DNA of 64,000 nucleotides, from positions 73,109,126 to 73,173,125 of the forward strand of contig OW799237.1 of assembly GCA_941918925.1 (NCBI GenBank), written 5' to 3'. Within the stretch, counting starts at the first letter, position 1. The number at the start of each line of letters is the position of its first letter. Both the position numbers and the translations under genes were made by a program. The DNA is from Phyto melanocephala (Eukaryota; Arthropoda; Insecta; Diptera; Rhinophoridae). Below the pieces are notes generated by a model. The model did no database searches and was not told the DNA's origin. It saw only the letters and a program-made list of their open reading frames with translations. Shown piece by piece: positions 35,587 through 46,798 of the stretch.

Positions 35587-35768
35587 CGGCTTTCAAAATA
35601 AAATAAAAAAGCAAACAAAATAAATATATGTATGTATGTATATGTCATTGGTGGTGCAATATGAAAATTGGGTTTTGCCACGCCCCTCAGCCCGTAGATC
35701 GAAAATCATATATCAGACTTCAGACTTGGAGTCCATACGATACAGACATCCTGTTTTATATATATAGA
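34913..35768 (-). mobile_element. Helitron with terminal helicase fragment
   Basis: The minus-strand 5' end is TCTATATATATAAAACAGGA at 35768, preceded by an A. It is followed within about 200 bp by the C-terminal part of a Helitron helicase, so the Rep domain and most of the helicase have been deleted. The 3' end of the element was not located exactly. Confidence 0.75.
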
Positions 35769-36473
35769 TAACTGGATTTAACCCATTAAAAAAATTATTG
35801 TACGTCATTTTTTAGTGGCAGATTTGTTAGATTTTAAATCACTTTACAGTGTGTATATTTTGCTGGTCAAGTCCTTTCATCTGATACCCATATTGACCCT
35901 CTCGGTTATCTGGAAGCTGAAAAATCGATTATCGTTTGTAAATTTAAGGAAAAACAGCAAAGAACTTGTACTTTGTTGCTTATATCTCAGTAAGTCAGTA
36001 AGTCAAATCGCTTCATTAGTTTTTCTCAGCAACAATTTTCGAGACCATTGCTTGTATCGTATCTTTAACGCTTTCACAAATTAAGTGCTAACTCTATATA
36101 CTAAAACAAACTATATTATTCCAAACTATTTTTGTTTATAACTTTGCTGATTCATGACTTATTTATATAAAAAGATCTTACAAAAAGTAAGTAATGCATC
36201 CATAAATGATCCGAAAGCTGATTAATATCTCAGAAAATTAGAGTGTGACTTTGCTGCTTTTTATTTACAATTCATTCCCAAATATTACTAAATACTTGAT
36301 ATTACATAGAGCTACGTACAACATGTGGAGGTTGATTTCAGCCAACACGCGAACTGATGGACATTATTCTATTTACTCGATCGCCTTTTCAAAACCTATA
36401 CACACTAGGAAAATATACACTTTATAGGGTCGGAAATAAATATTGTTGAAATAACAAAAGGATTAAAAAAGCT

Positions 36474-36975
36474 ACAGCCAGAAAACAAAAACTCAAATTC
36501 ATTGCTAATCGAATAGCGCAGTTATTTCAAACGAATATTTCTTTTGTGGTTATAAAAATTCTATTGCTAGAATCCTAATTCTTAATGCAGACTACATATT
36601 AATATTCCGAAACGAAATTCTGTAGATAAAACTGTAGAATTCTACTATCACAACTAAACTATGCGATTGGCAACAATTGAGGATCTCACAGCCGATACTG
36701 TTTTCTCCGTGTGTGCATATGCGTCACCAGAAAACAAAAAATCTAATTTACTGTCAATCGTATCTTTCGGTTCTCATAATCTAACTTTTTTTTGTGGTTA
36801 GAAAATGTCTATTCCAATAATCGTAATTTTTCAGTACTGACTATATATTTTTATTTAGACACGACATTCTGTAGATACAAACATAGATAAAACTAAACTA
36901 TGCGATCGGCAACAATTTTGGTACTCAAAAGCGTTATCGTTTTCTCCGTGTTGGTATCATAGGTAAAGGGTATAT
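36474..36975. repeat. two diverged tandem copies of a ~250-bp block
   Basis: Blocks CAGAAAACAAAAA, TTTGTGGTTA, CATTCTGTAGATA, AAACTATGCGATCGGCAACA and GTTTTCTCCGTGT recur in the same order at about 36478-36728 and 36729-36970. Part of the same block occurs at 31675-31730. They sit at the end of a DINE-like repeat. Confidence 0.65.
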
Positions 36976-38729
36976 AAATATTTTATATCTCCGAAATTAA
37001 TTCAACATTTTATAAGACAAATATAGAAAAGAGAATTTACGAAAAGCTTTCTGTTGGTCTAAAATTTTCTATAAATCATGATATTATTTTTTTATACTTT
37101 CAGTTCTATTGTATATGTTACAATTGCATTAGAAATATTTTTAATTATAAAAATATATTTTTTTCAATGCACATGTGTTTAAGTCAGTAAGAGCGTATTT
37201 GTGTACTACACACAAGTAAAATAGAAGTTACCGTGCAGTTAACATTTGAACACGTGATCAATTGTAGCTGAAATGGTCTACCTACAATATGGTCCTTTGT
37301 AATACAGTCATGGACCATATCATCTTCAAACAAGAGTGTGTAGTTAAACGACAAGTGTTCGTGTTTTAACAATTACATATTGTGTTATCATGAGATGTAT
37401 AATTACAGTGTAGGTGCCCAATCGACATGGTGTCAAAGAGACATTTTGAGGCTACTCCGATGAGTTATATAGTACAGCCCTAAGATATCGTAATATTTAA
37501 TCGGCCATATTTTGTCCATACATTTTGGTGAGGTTTTGACTAGTTCATCACGAAGTATACTTTACATGAATGTATAGACATATCGCATTACCTGCAGAAA
37601 AACATTTAAAAAGTGTTTGGATATTTTGTGTATGCACCTCATTTATTATTGTTAAATATGTCTTTAACAATATCAGAAACAACACTAACTTACATATACC
37701 TAGAAACAGTGTTGTAAATATGTATGTATATACACACATATAGACATATGTATGTGTTTCGCAAACACTTCCAGAAGAGCCTAAAAACCCAAAGAACATC
37801 TTGTTAGAAAATAAACATAATTTTTTGTTCAGTTAAGATTTATGTTTGAAATAAATTTGTGTTGTATTTATATCTCCACTACTATTATTAGTTTTATATA
37901 GAGAAAAAAATAGTTCAAAAGCATATACGTATGTATGTACATACATATATAAATAAATACATTTATTTATTTACAGGACGAATGTAGACATTTCGGCGAA
38001 TGATTGCCTTAAGTAAATATACAATTATTCCAAAATTATAAGTTATTTTCATACACACACACTATCTAAAGTGGTATGTAAAAGATATACAAATTTCAAG
38101 GTAATAGTTGTAAATATAATAATAATGGCTCTTTCTGATTTGAATTTGAATGTATTCGTATTGTAATAATTCAGTTTTTTTACTGTCATTGAGGAAAATT
38201 TTTATATTTTTGCAAATTACATCAATATAGAAGCTAAAACTACAAGGACTGTGATAAACATAATACAAATTGCTGTTTAAAATTGTCTGCAGATAAAATA
38301 CAAGCATATGGGCAGACGTACTCCTATTACAGGAAAGACAGTAAGAATTTGGTTTTAGAAAAATCTTTAAGACTTGTTTACATATAAAAAAAAAATAAGC
38401 AACAAAAATTTATAAAGACAGCATTGAATAAATATATTCCTTTAAAATATAATTTTTAGTTTATTTGTCGAACTTTTTAAGTTCAAACTAATAATGAAAC
38501 AATCATCTGTTCTTATCGCTACCTAGATCAGGCTAGACCAGGGCAAAACTAGTGATATTAGAAAGATACTAATAAACAAAAGAATAGGCATTGCTGTTGG
38601 TTAAATTTTGATCCAACTCGTTATGGTAAGATAATATTAAAAAGGCAAATATATTTGTTACCGAATTAACTTAAAAATCTGGGTGTTAAATAGATGATAT
38701 TTATATCCAACACGTAATCACCGATCAAA
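36976..38729. other. AT-rich stretch
   Basis: Contains a 9-bp inverted repeat (ATATGGTCC at 37287 and GGACCATAT at 37312). A short block at 37415-37445 (GACATGGTGTCAAAGAGACA) may be a rosa mariner end. No gene supported. Confidence 0.45.
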
Positions 38730-38775
38730 CAGTGCTGATAATGAAATCGTTGCTGGTTTCGAAAATGGATTCCTC
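38730..38775 (+). ncRNA. decayed hammerhead-like motif (family 2)
   Basis: The parts AGTG, CTGATAA, TGAAATCG..TGCTGGTTTC, GAA and AATGGATTC match the hammerheads at 11.2 and 11.7 kb, with flanking GATCAAA and GGCTAGTATCC blocks also shared. The core guanine of CTGATGA is changed and stem I no longer pairs well, so it should be inactive. It shows the family exists outside the 11-kb insert. Confidence 0.55.
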
Positions 38776-38830
38776 TAGGCTAGTATCCACAAAACACACT
38801 CTTCCGGATTATTCTTTCATTATCACAATT

Positions 38831-39680
38831 AAACAAGCAACACCGCTATATTTGGCCGTGCCGAATCTGATAATATTCTTCACTAATATTCGTCATTTAT
38901 TCTAGGGCGCCATCTTGAATTTTTTTCTTTTTATAGCTAAATATATTTTAATATTCAAGCCCTTTGATCTGATCTCTGTATTGGATGTCTCGGTTGTATA
39001 AAAAACTGAAAACTATTGATTTCCGTTTGTGGATTTTAGAAAAAATACCGAAGCAGTGGAACTTTGGTGCTTATATCTCAGCTGGTTTCAAACTGATTAG
39101 ATGGTTTTCCTTAGAAATAATTTCTAAGACTAGGGCTTATAAATTGGTATCTTAAGCTTGTTCAAAAATTACTTAGAAGTTTGAAAAATTTTGATATCTT
39201 TACAAAAATATATTTTCTTAAAATAATTTTTGCCTATAACTTTGGCGAGTAGTGAACGATTTATCCAAAATTTCTCCTGAATATCTCCAGTAGCATACCA
39301 AATCAACAAATAGTAACAATCGTATCTATAAATTATCTAGGGCTCGAAAAATTTAATTTTTGTGTCTAAAATAAACGAAACAACAGAGGCAGTCGTATTT
39401 ATTTGTTTATAACTCAAAAAGTTATGGGGCGCTTATGCTGATTTTCAACATTTTTAATATTTTTATACCTCACACGAGCCTTGATAATGTCGGGGGGCTT
39501 CAAAAAGTTTTTTTCAACATACACATGGACAGACGGATAATACTTAATCGACTCACCTATTCATAAGCTTTCAGAAAATATACAATTAATTGGGTGGAAA
39601 ACAAATAATGTAGAAATTTCACACGGCATGACAATCCTAAATTAATCCTTTAACAATGTCGTGTGGAGGGTATAAAAAGG
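38831..39680. mobile_element. DINE-like repeat, near complete
   Basis: Runs from AAACAAGCAACACCGCTATA and TTTGGCCGTGCCGAAT through AGGGCGCCATCTTGAATT, TTGCCTATAACTTTGGCGAG and CATGGACAGACGG to CTTTCAGAAAATATACAATT and GTGTGGAGGGTATAAAAAGG. About 850 bp; no coding region. Confidence 0.75.
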
Positions 39681-41935
39681 CGGATTTATGATAAAACAAA
39701 AGAAAACTTTTCAAGAAAATACTTTTTTACACGTACAAAAAATTTTACTTAAAAAGCATTTTATATAAAAAAAAACTTCTAAAAATTAAAGAAATTAAAT
39801 TTTCTTTGAGTTTCAACGCCATCTATTGCTTTAAAGCTGGACTAATTAAACATTCCAATAGAGTCGAAACAATATAAACAAATGGTGTGAAAGCTTTCGG
39901 GAAAATAATAAAACAAGTTGTAAAAGCTTTTCAATTGCAACAAAAGAGAGCAAAAAGGATAAAGTGAAAACAAAGTCAGTAACACATTCTTAATGAACCA
40001 CATACAGTTCAAAGGAAAATACAACAAAATAAAAGCTTTGCAAATTACGAATAACACTAGCAGAGATGCCACATTGTTCCGATCGGATATACATTGGTAG
40101 ATTTTATTTTGTTTAATTTAAGTACAATTTGGTAGCTTGGCTGGTTTGATTGAATTTGATTAAGTTTTTGATATAATTTTGTAGATAACTTTGAGTGTTT
40201 ATACATACACAATTAGCAATTGACATAATAAAGAATACGAACAATGTATAGGTGTATATTATGTACCAGATGTTGTGTATGTATGTGTGCGTATTACGGC
40301 ATATCTTAACATTAAGAAAATCGGTTTATTCTGATTCAGACTCTCTTTAAATATTAATTCAAATAAATGAGTTTTGCTAACATTTGAACAATTTTAAAAT
40401 ATTAAATACAAGTTATTCGTAAAAAACTATTTTTTAAGAAATGAATCTTCATTTTAATAAATTTATAATTTAAACAGTATTTTTTTCTCCTTTAACAATT
40501 TAAAAAATTGTTTGGTGGAAGTAAATTTAGATTTTGGTCCGTTTTTTAAGAAAGAATTGGTCAGAAAATTATTTTCGTTGTGGCATCCTTGAACACAACC
40601 TACTAGAACATTTGAAAAGGAATTATATTACACTCTCTTACTCTCACTTTTATTTCAAAACTCTACTCAAACAGCGAAAGAAAGCGACAGTTTAAGAGAA
40701 AAGTAAAAATGTTTTGTATAAAATGTACCAGGAGCACGTGGTATATATAATAAACTCACTCTCACGCACACACACACACACACATGAACTCCACTCCCTT
40801 AGCTCTGGTAAACTTTCACTGATACAGTCAGTATAATATCACAACTTTAAGTAAATACTACTTGAACAAAAACAAAATATCAACGAGTTAAGTTAACACT
40901 GACTAATGAACTTTTATGTTGGATTAAAAGATGAATAAAAACTAATATGCCAACCACACAACTACAATTTGTTGTTGTATAACCTTGTAATATCATTTTC
41001 TGTTGTTTTGAATTGGTTTTTCCTTTTCGTGCTTAACCCCCTTTGCCATTTGCACATGTCGTGCAAAATGAATATTTCATTTTTTCGTAAAAGTTTTAGA
41101 GAGCGAAATAAACAAATAAGTGCAATTTTAAACGATTTTATTTTTGCAAAAAATATAAATTGATTTTCATTATTATTAATAAGTGCAGTTTAGTAAAATA
41201 TGAAAGCTGAAATATATGAATATAAATTACAGAATATTGTGGGAAACAGGAATAATGTTATAAAACTTAATAAGTAATAATGAGTTGTTTATATAGGCCG
41301 AAACTTAAATAATTGTCATCAATTAGATGGTATCTGAAAGTAGGCAAAGCCATGAATTGAATTTATGATAATGATGATTGGTGCAGTATAAATTTGATTT
41401 TTATTCAAGAAATAGAAAATGCTACTACAAATATTTCTGCAAAAAAAATTTTTAAAGAGGTAAATTTCAGCTTTATACGTAGAAAAGAACAGTATAATTT
41501 TTAATATTGATTACTTTGTATAGCGAACATAAAAAAATGTGTACCCAATTCAACAAATATTAATCAAAATGTAGCAAAAAAAGGACAAGCTTTTTACTGA
41601 ATTTTTAAAATTATTCACCTTTTATTGCCCATATTTCCAAACATGATTGCTCTATACAACGAACGTTTAAAAAATAAAGCAAAACCTAAGAAGCATCGCT
41701 ACTTTTTTTTTGATTTGTTTGATAAAAAACTGCTGCAAACCTTATTATATTTAAAGCTGCGAACACAGAAAAAAAAATTTTTTTTTGATTCAATAAAGAA
41801 ACTAGGGAAATCAAATAAAATAATTGTTTAACTGAGGACCTGTCACTTCATTTGTAAATTAAAACAAAGAATTAAATTTAATTTTCAATAAAATTTTAAA
41901 ATAAACAAAAAGTTTATTGAAAAAATCACAATAAT
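39681..41935. other. AT-rich stretch with (CA)n
   Basis: No gene supported. A (CA)n microsatellite lies at 40776-40793. Confidence 0.5.
40776..40793. repeat. (CA)n microsatellite
   Basis: A CA dinucleotide run of about nine units. Confidence 0.9.
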
Positions 41936-42419
41936 ATTTTTATATACTTATTTGTTAGCTATACACTCAGAAACCGTAAGTCCGATCGGACTCAAACTAT
42001 GGCAAGTTGTTGTACACATTTAAGGGAGTGTTTATGGGTAGTAAAAAGTGGGTGGGGCCACGCCCATAAAAAATAAGTTATAATGTTTAGCTACTTGCAC
42101 TAGATCGATTTTTCTAAAACTTTGCACATATATTGAGCTGTCATGACTAAATAATTTCGTGAGTAGAAAAGTGGGAAGTGCCACGCCTACAAAAATAAGA
42201 TATAATTTTTAGCAACTTGCACTATATCGATTTTTGTGAAACTTAGCACACATATTGAGCTGTCATGACTATACAGTTTCCTGATTAGAAAAATGGGCAG
42301 GGCCACGCCCATAAAAAAAGAGTTATAATTTTTAGCTTCTTGCACTTGCTATTCAATTAAAATTCAGAATGCATTTTTATTCATTAAGGGGCGTAGCAAC
42401 GAGCGCCGGGCTTGGCTAG
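41936..42419 (+). mobile_element. non-autonomous Helitron, short copy
   Basis: Same family as 33039-34028. The left end is degenerate (TTATATACTTATTTGTTAGC). There are three of the ~121-bp AAAGTGGG units (from about 42047, 42169 and 42291) and an intact 3' end GGGGCGTAGCAACGAGCGCC then GGCTTGGCTAG followed by T. No coding sequence. Confidence 0.75.
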
Positions 42420-42844
42420 TAATATATAAAAAATAATTGTTTATTTTAGGCAAAAATTTCACTGAATTAATCAAGACAAGCTATTTATAGAATCAGTTAA
42501 ATCTTAAAGAAACAGTTAGTCAAATTAAATAATAAATGAAAATAGACTTGTAACATGGCAGACAAGTAGAAAGCTTCTTCAAAGACTTGAATCAAATAAA
42601 ATTTTTTATGTCTACAGTATCTTTAACTAAATAAGAATTATAAAATTAAAAATAAGAATTATGAAACAAATAAAAAAATCCTAATTTCAGGAAGTAATCA
42701 AACAACAAATTATTTGAAACAATTAAAATATTAATAGAAATTAAAATTTAATTTAGGCAAAACTTTGTTTGAAAATACTTTAACGATAAGTTTTTCTGTG
42801 AACTTGTTAAAGTGAAATTTTAATAAGGCAAAAAAAAATTAGTT
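42420..42844. other. AT-rich spacer
   Basis: Nothing recognised between the Helitron and the next DINE fragment. Confidence 0.5.
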
Positions 42845-43180
42845 GAAAGAATTTTAAAACTTTGCATGACCTTGTATAAGCATCTGTGAAGTTTCAGTGA
42901 AATATATCGGCAAAGTTATGGGCAGACATTTTTCAAATATATATTTGTTTTAAATATAACATGTTACTAAAGCTCCTTATTAATTTTGGAACACGCTAAA
43001 TACATTTAAATACAGGTCGTAGTTTCGAATTTTTTTAAACTGAAAAATGGGTTTGAAACTCACCCAGATATAAGCAGAAAATTACAAGCAATTTGGTATT
43101 TTTTCTGAAATCATCAAACTAAAATAAATTTTTTTTCAGCTTCTGGACAACACAGAGAAGCAAAATATAATGGTTATCGT
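42845..43180 (-). mobile_element. DINE-like repeat fragment
   Basis: Minus-strand fragment with ATCGGCAAAGTTATGGGCAG, GGTTTGAAACTCACCCAGAT and ATATAAGCAGAAAATTAC, matching the interior of the other copies. Both termini are absent. Confidence 0.55.
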
Positions 43181-43439
43181 AGTAGTTCGCTGCACGCCAA
43201 CAGTCAATGCCTCATTTTGATTATATTTTTGCACTCTCAGATCTTGTTTTGTGTTTCGGTGTAGGGTAAACGTCGTGCACTTGGGGATTCGAACCATATG
43301 CCAGCACAAAAATCAGGGAGAGCATATCATCGAAGTCTTTAATATTTTATATATTTTAATCAGAAAATATAAAAATAAAATCATAAGAAACAGCAACAAT
43401 AAAGGCAACAAAATAGCATTCGATTTCAATCTGATAAAT

Positions 43440-44640
43440 ACAGCAGATATTTCAGCCTTAAAAAACCTCGCCAGTTTCGTTTGATTTCTGTAGAAAAATT
43501 TGATGCTTTTATTAAAATTTTATTGGTAGTGGTTGTAAATGGTGGTGGCGATGATCCTCTTTTCACTGTTTGGGGAAACTTTATAAAAAGCATCGCCACA
43601 GATTTCAGCAAATACTACACGTAATACGCTTTGACAACGTATTTACAAGATCGTCACGCGCTCAAGCAGACAAAGCTGCTGATATCTTAGATATTTGGAA
43701 TATGCTTATAAGGAATTTACGTTTAAACTATTTTCCAGATAAATATGTGACAGTAGACCAACAGTTATTTCCATTTAGAAGCTGAAAAAATATATACTCA
43801 ATATATTTCCTCAAATACGGAATTAAAATATTATTGGTTATGTTATACATAACACATAATAATGTAAATGTTAGTTTTATTGGTTGTTGTGTTTAAGCTG
43901 GTCTATATGCATTTCACTGGTGCTTATGCCAGATCATCAGTAGACCTTTAAACTATAAAATTTATTAATAAGTTTAAAATTATTACAAGTTTTATTTAAA
44001 ATTTTTCATAAACAATATGAGAATTTTAAATAAATCAAGAAACAAAAATAAAAACTTCCTCATAAACCCAACCAACAATTTTATTCAATTTTCATTATTT
44101 TATTATTCTAATCTAAATCTCGTCGGTATTCTTCCACAAAACAAAGCCTACATTACAGCAAGGCTATGTCCAACCCCAATAGGCGATATTGGTACACCTC
44201 GATATGCTTTTAAAAAAAATGGAACTTTTTTTCAGTTGTGACCAAGAAAATGAGCAGTGTTTTCTTTCTGTCAACAATGCATTACATATACTAGAGTAGA
44301 GCCAGCTTTTAATAGAAAAGCGGAAATTAATGACTTATACAACAAAGCATAAGACGGATTAAATGTTAGGTGGTGTATAAATATAGCACTAAACAAAAAT
44401 CGAATATATTGATTGGCCTTTTTTTACATGTTGATGTGTCTGCATTAGGTAATTTCGTGATTTCGTTTCGATCCAAAGCACTCGTTGGAGATTCTTGACC
44501 GCACTTGGCGTTAACTACTAGAACTATGAACAAAGGAGTTAATGGCAATCGAATAACACGATAAACTATAGTCCGAGTGCTCTCGCGCTTATGACAAATA
44601 AGGCAAGGCAACTGGATACAAATAAGCGGAATAATATGGG
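43440..44640 (+). pseudogene. piggyBac-like transposase relic
   Basis: In order: PRQFRLISVEKFDAFIKILL (43462-43522) and FTVWG; then a frame at 43570-43785 with KKHRHRFQQILHVIRFDN, VFTRSSRAQADKAADILDIW and YFPDKYVTVDQQLFPFRS, the piggyBac RFD-N..R-x-x-D..I-x-D-x-W and VDEQL-x-x-FRG region. After a stop, KYGIKI follows (43815-43835). Further on, NLVGILPQNKAYITARLCP and TPRYAFKKNGT (44110-44235) and LHVDVSALGNFVI (44430-44470) continue the same protein. Stops, frame changes and a foreign block around 43860-44010 carrying a hammerhead interrupt it. No TTAA-bounded ends were found. Confidence 0.75.
43900..43946 (-). ncRNA. hammerhead-ribozyme-like motif (family 3)
   Basis: On the minus strand: stem I GGTCTA, core CTGATGA, stem II CTGG/CCAG with one extra T on each side and an eight-base loop, core GAA, a minimal stem III ATGCAT, cleavage base A, and stem I TAGACC. 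Stem I pairs perfectly over six positions. The stems differ in sequence from the other two families while the core is conserved. The unpaired T/T at the base of stem II may weaken it. Confidence 0.65.
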
Positions 44641-44942
44641 ACGGTTGCCCCTAAGGGGCGCTGCTACTTTTGTGTGACAACTGATCCAAAATCTGATTGA
44701 AACACATGCAAATTATGCGTTGGTTGTAAACGACCAATGCGCAACATGGATAGCAAAACTATTGCTCCACGCTGCACTATATTTAATTTTTTATTATTCA
44801 TGTATACAACATTATTAGAATAAAATTTTTTTTACAAGTACACGGTTTGATGTAAAATAATTATTTTTCTGAATAAACAACGAAACATATAAAAGTACTA
44901 CAAATTTTACTTTTTTCACACAAAATGTTAATAGACATTTAA

Positions 44943-44975
44943 GGGTACCCGGGTACCCTTATCAGGAGGGAAAAG
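44943..44975. repeat. GGGTACCC palindrome motif, left
   Basis: GGGTACCCGGGTACCC followed by TTATCAGGAGGG. The same arrangement, in direct orientation, occurs at 45946-45980 on the other side of the piggyBac mini-element. Confidence 0.7.
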
Positions 44976-45106
44976 ACTACTTGACTTTGGGTGGCTCCAG
45001 AGCCAACCCAAATAAACTAAAAGTAATTTAGACAGAAAAAAAACTATATAAAATGTTTATATAAAAGAACTTGCGGAACCTCAAATTTGTATTTAATTTT
45101 GTTTAA

Positions 45107-45915
45107 CCCTGCATGCTTAATGTTATTTTTTATTCGTTATGACTAATGTTAGTCGATTCGACTAACATGCCCGAAATATGAACTCTGTGGAACGGGTAGT
45201 GCTCCTAATCCATAAAAGTAACTGACAAACTAAAATACAATACCTTATGGTATATAAAAGCAAAAAACATTTTCATTTGTTTTGTTTTTTATTTTATTTA
45301 TAATGAAATAAATTACTGTTCTTCATCAGTCTAAGGTACATCACATATAAAAATTGAAAATATAAAATTTATTAAAAAAAATTCAAAAACTTAAAAAAGG
45401 CTTCTTGCTATTATAAAGCTAAGGCTTTGTCTTAAATACTTAAACTAAAAAAAAAATTGTACTTTAATTATTTCCACAAGAGGCGCAAAGTTCAACCTTG
45501 TGCTCGCCACATATATTTTTTTTGCATATCTTCCGAAAAACATGAATGCATTATTTCCTCCGATAAACTTGGCGCACATTCACTTTCGGAATTACTAATA
45601 TCATCCTCATCATCATCGCACATCGCCAATTTTTTTTTCAATTTCATCATTGGTTATTTTCTTTGCAGTCATTTTGTTTACTAAAAAAAAATTGCAATAA
45701 AACCAATGTTAGTCGTTACGACTAAGTAGTTTTTGCAAACCAATACATACCATTTAAATGAGTCACACAACACATCAGTACTAATCGGCAGTAGCTTTGT
45801 AACTAAATAGACTCATTCAACACAAAAAATGAGGATAATCAAAAAAGAGAAAAAAAAGTTATGAAGAGAAAAAGTAACAATGTTAGTCGAAACGACTAAC
45901 ATTAAGCATGCAGGG
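45107..45915 (-). mobile_element. 809-bp piggyBac-like mini-element
   Basis: Perfect 19-bp inverted repeats CCCTGCATGCTTAATGTTA at 45107-45125 and 45897-45915, each directly flanked by TTAA (45103-45106, 45916-45919). Hairpin motifs TGTTAGTCG-N3-CGACTAACA occur at 45147-45167, 45707-45726 (last base changed) and 45881-45901. The only coding content is the start of a transposase on the minus strand, so this is an internally deleted derivative of a longer element. Perfect ends suggest recent mobility. Confidence 0.93.
45490..45672 (-). pseudogene. piggyBac-like transposase N-terminus
   Basis: The ATG at 45672 (minus) opens MTAKKITNDEIEKKIGDV and soon hits a stop. A shifted frame continues CDDDEDDISNSESECAPSLS then EEIMHSCFSED. 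The pattern (TDEEIE..DDDE acidic run) is the usual piggyBac N-terminal region. Only about 60 residues remain before the internal deletion. The hairpin motif at 45707-45726 lies just upstream of the ATG. Confidence 0.7.
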
Positions 45916-45945
45916 TTAAGAAAAATTCAATTTCAAAGTACATTC

Positions 45946-45980
45946 GGGTACCGGGGTACCCGTCTCAGTAGGATTAGGGT
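45946..45980. repeat. GGGTACC palindrome motif, right
   Basis: GGGTACCGGGGTACCC followed by GTCTCAGTAGGATTAGGG, in the same orientation as the motif at 44943. Confidence 0.7.
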
Positions 45981-45983
45981 TAA

Positions 45984-46590
45984 ATAAAAATCAGGAATGG
46001 AAAGGTTGAGCACATCATACTTATGCAGAGTTACAAGAAGAGTTTAAAACAATTTTTAGCACAATTCTTTTGCAAAGATAAAAAAATTACCAAAGCAATA
46101 ATATAAAACCAGAATTTTTAAAAATTTAAAACAAATAATTATCATTTTTTTAAAACAACATTAGTGTACTTAGAAGAAGTAATAATTGCCATAGTGGCAC
46201 CATGTCATTATTTCCCATTAATTTTAATATTATTATTTAAATATTATTGTAAGATTTACTGTTAATTTTTCAAACCTTTTTCATATATAAAAATATTATT
46301 CAATATGGCACTTAGGAGACCTAGTGAATTCATAAAATACGTAAAATATCACCCGTCTATACATACTGACAGTCTAGTTCATAAAAATTAAAAAAGAATT
46401 ATAAGAGGTTTATAAATCAAAATCAAATCCTTTTGTAACCTTTAATAACTTTTATGTAAAAGGCAGTGTGTGTATAAAGATTTCCATCAATCGTCAGCGT
46501 GATGCCACTAACTCATGGGCATCAAACTAATCTATGTAATACCATCCCATACAACAGATACTCAATGTTTTTTTTTGCAATTAAAACATC
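45984..46590. other. AT-rich spacer
   Basis: Nothing recognised between the mini-element and the exon-like segment. Confidence 0.5.
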
Positions 46591-46598
46591 ACTCATAC

Positions 46599-46798
46599 CT
46601 AAAACATTTTAACATTATGGTTAAAGCCTCATGCGTCATTACAACAACGTGGGGAATTATCAATACCGTATTTACACTATGAATTTTTGCAGAACGTGCC
46701 TCGAATTTCACAATTATTTTGCTGCCGTCATCGAGCTGCATGTAGTAAATTTTTCCACTTAATCCCTCAACACAGATGTTGCTTTTACAAGAAAACAT
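46599..46798 (-). CDS. possible first coding exon of an unrecognised host gene
   Basis: On the minus strand an ATG in a good context (GAAAAATGT) at 46798 opens 66 codons starting MFSCKSNICVEGLSGKIYYM and continuing QLDDGSKIIVKFEARSAKI and VNTVLIIPHVVVMTHEALTI. It ends at a good splice donor, TTTTAG/GTATGAGT (exon end 46599). Base composition is less AT-rich than the surroundings, residues are mixed and not AT-driven, and the frame closes shortly after the donor (GTATGAGTGA), as expected for an intron. No transposase family was recognised, and I cannot name the protein. No acceptor is visible upstream, so this would be a 5' exon. It could still be a chance frame. Confidence 0.4.

Larger units (their letters stand above)
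34437..36975. mobile_element. DINE-like repeat carrying a Helitron fragment
   Basis: Starts GCTATATTCGGTCGTACCGAA with ACCACCATCATGTACATAGG. It resumes after 35770 with the GCTGGTCAAGTCCTTTCATC and CTGATACCCATATT blocks and reaches the TTTATAGGGTCGGAAATAAA signature at about 36430 and GGTAAAGGGTATATAAATA at 36975. The Helitron sequence at 34913-35768 lies between the two parts. Whether this is one interrupted copy or two adjacent copies is unclear, because a short block is present on both sides. Confidence 0.55.

Noticed and set aside
37184..37372. Minus-strand 62-residue frame as a host exon
   Set aside because: It has no splice-site pair in a fitting position and no recognisable motif.
37585..37615. 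Minus-strand TTTTTCTGCAG directly followed by GTAATG as another recursive splice site
   Set aside because: GTAATG does not fit the GTRAGT donor consensus and no exon-like segment lies nearby.
43285..43310. GGATTCGAACC, resembling a reverse-strand tRNA T-loop
   Set aside because: The flanking bases do not form a T-stem, and no anticodon arm or acceptor stem could be paired on either strand.
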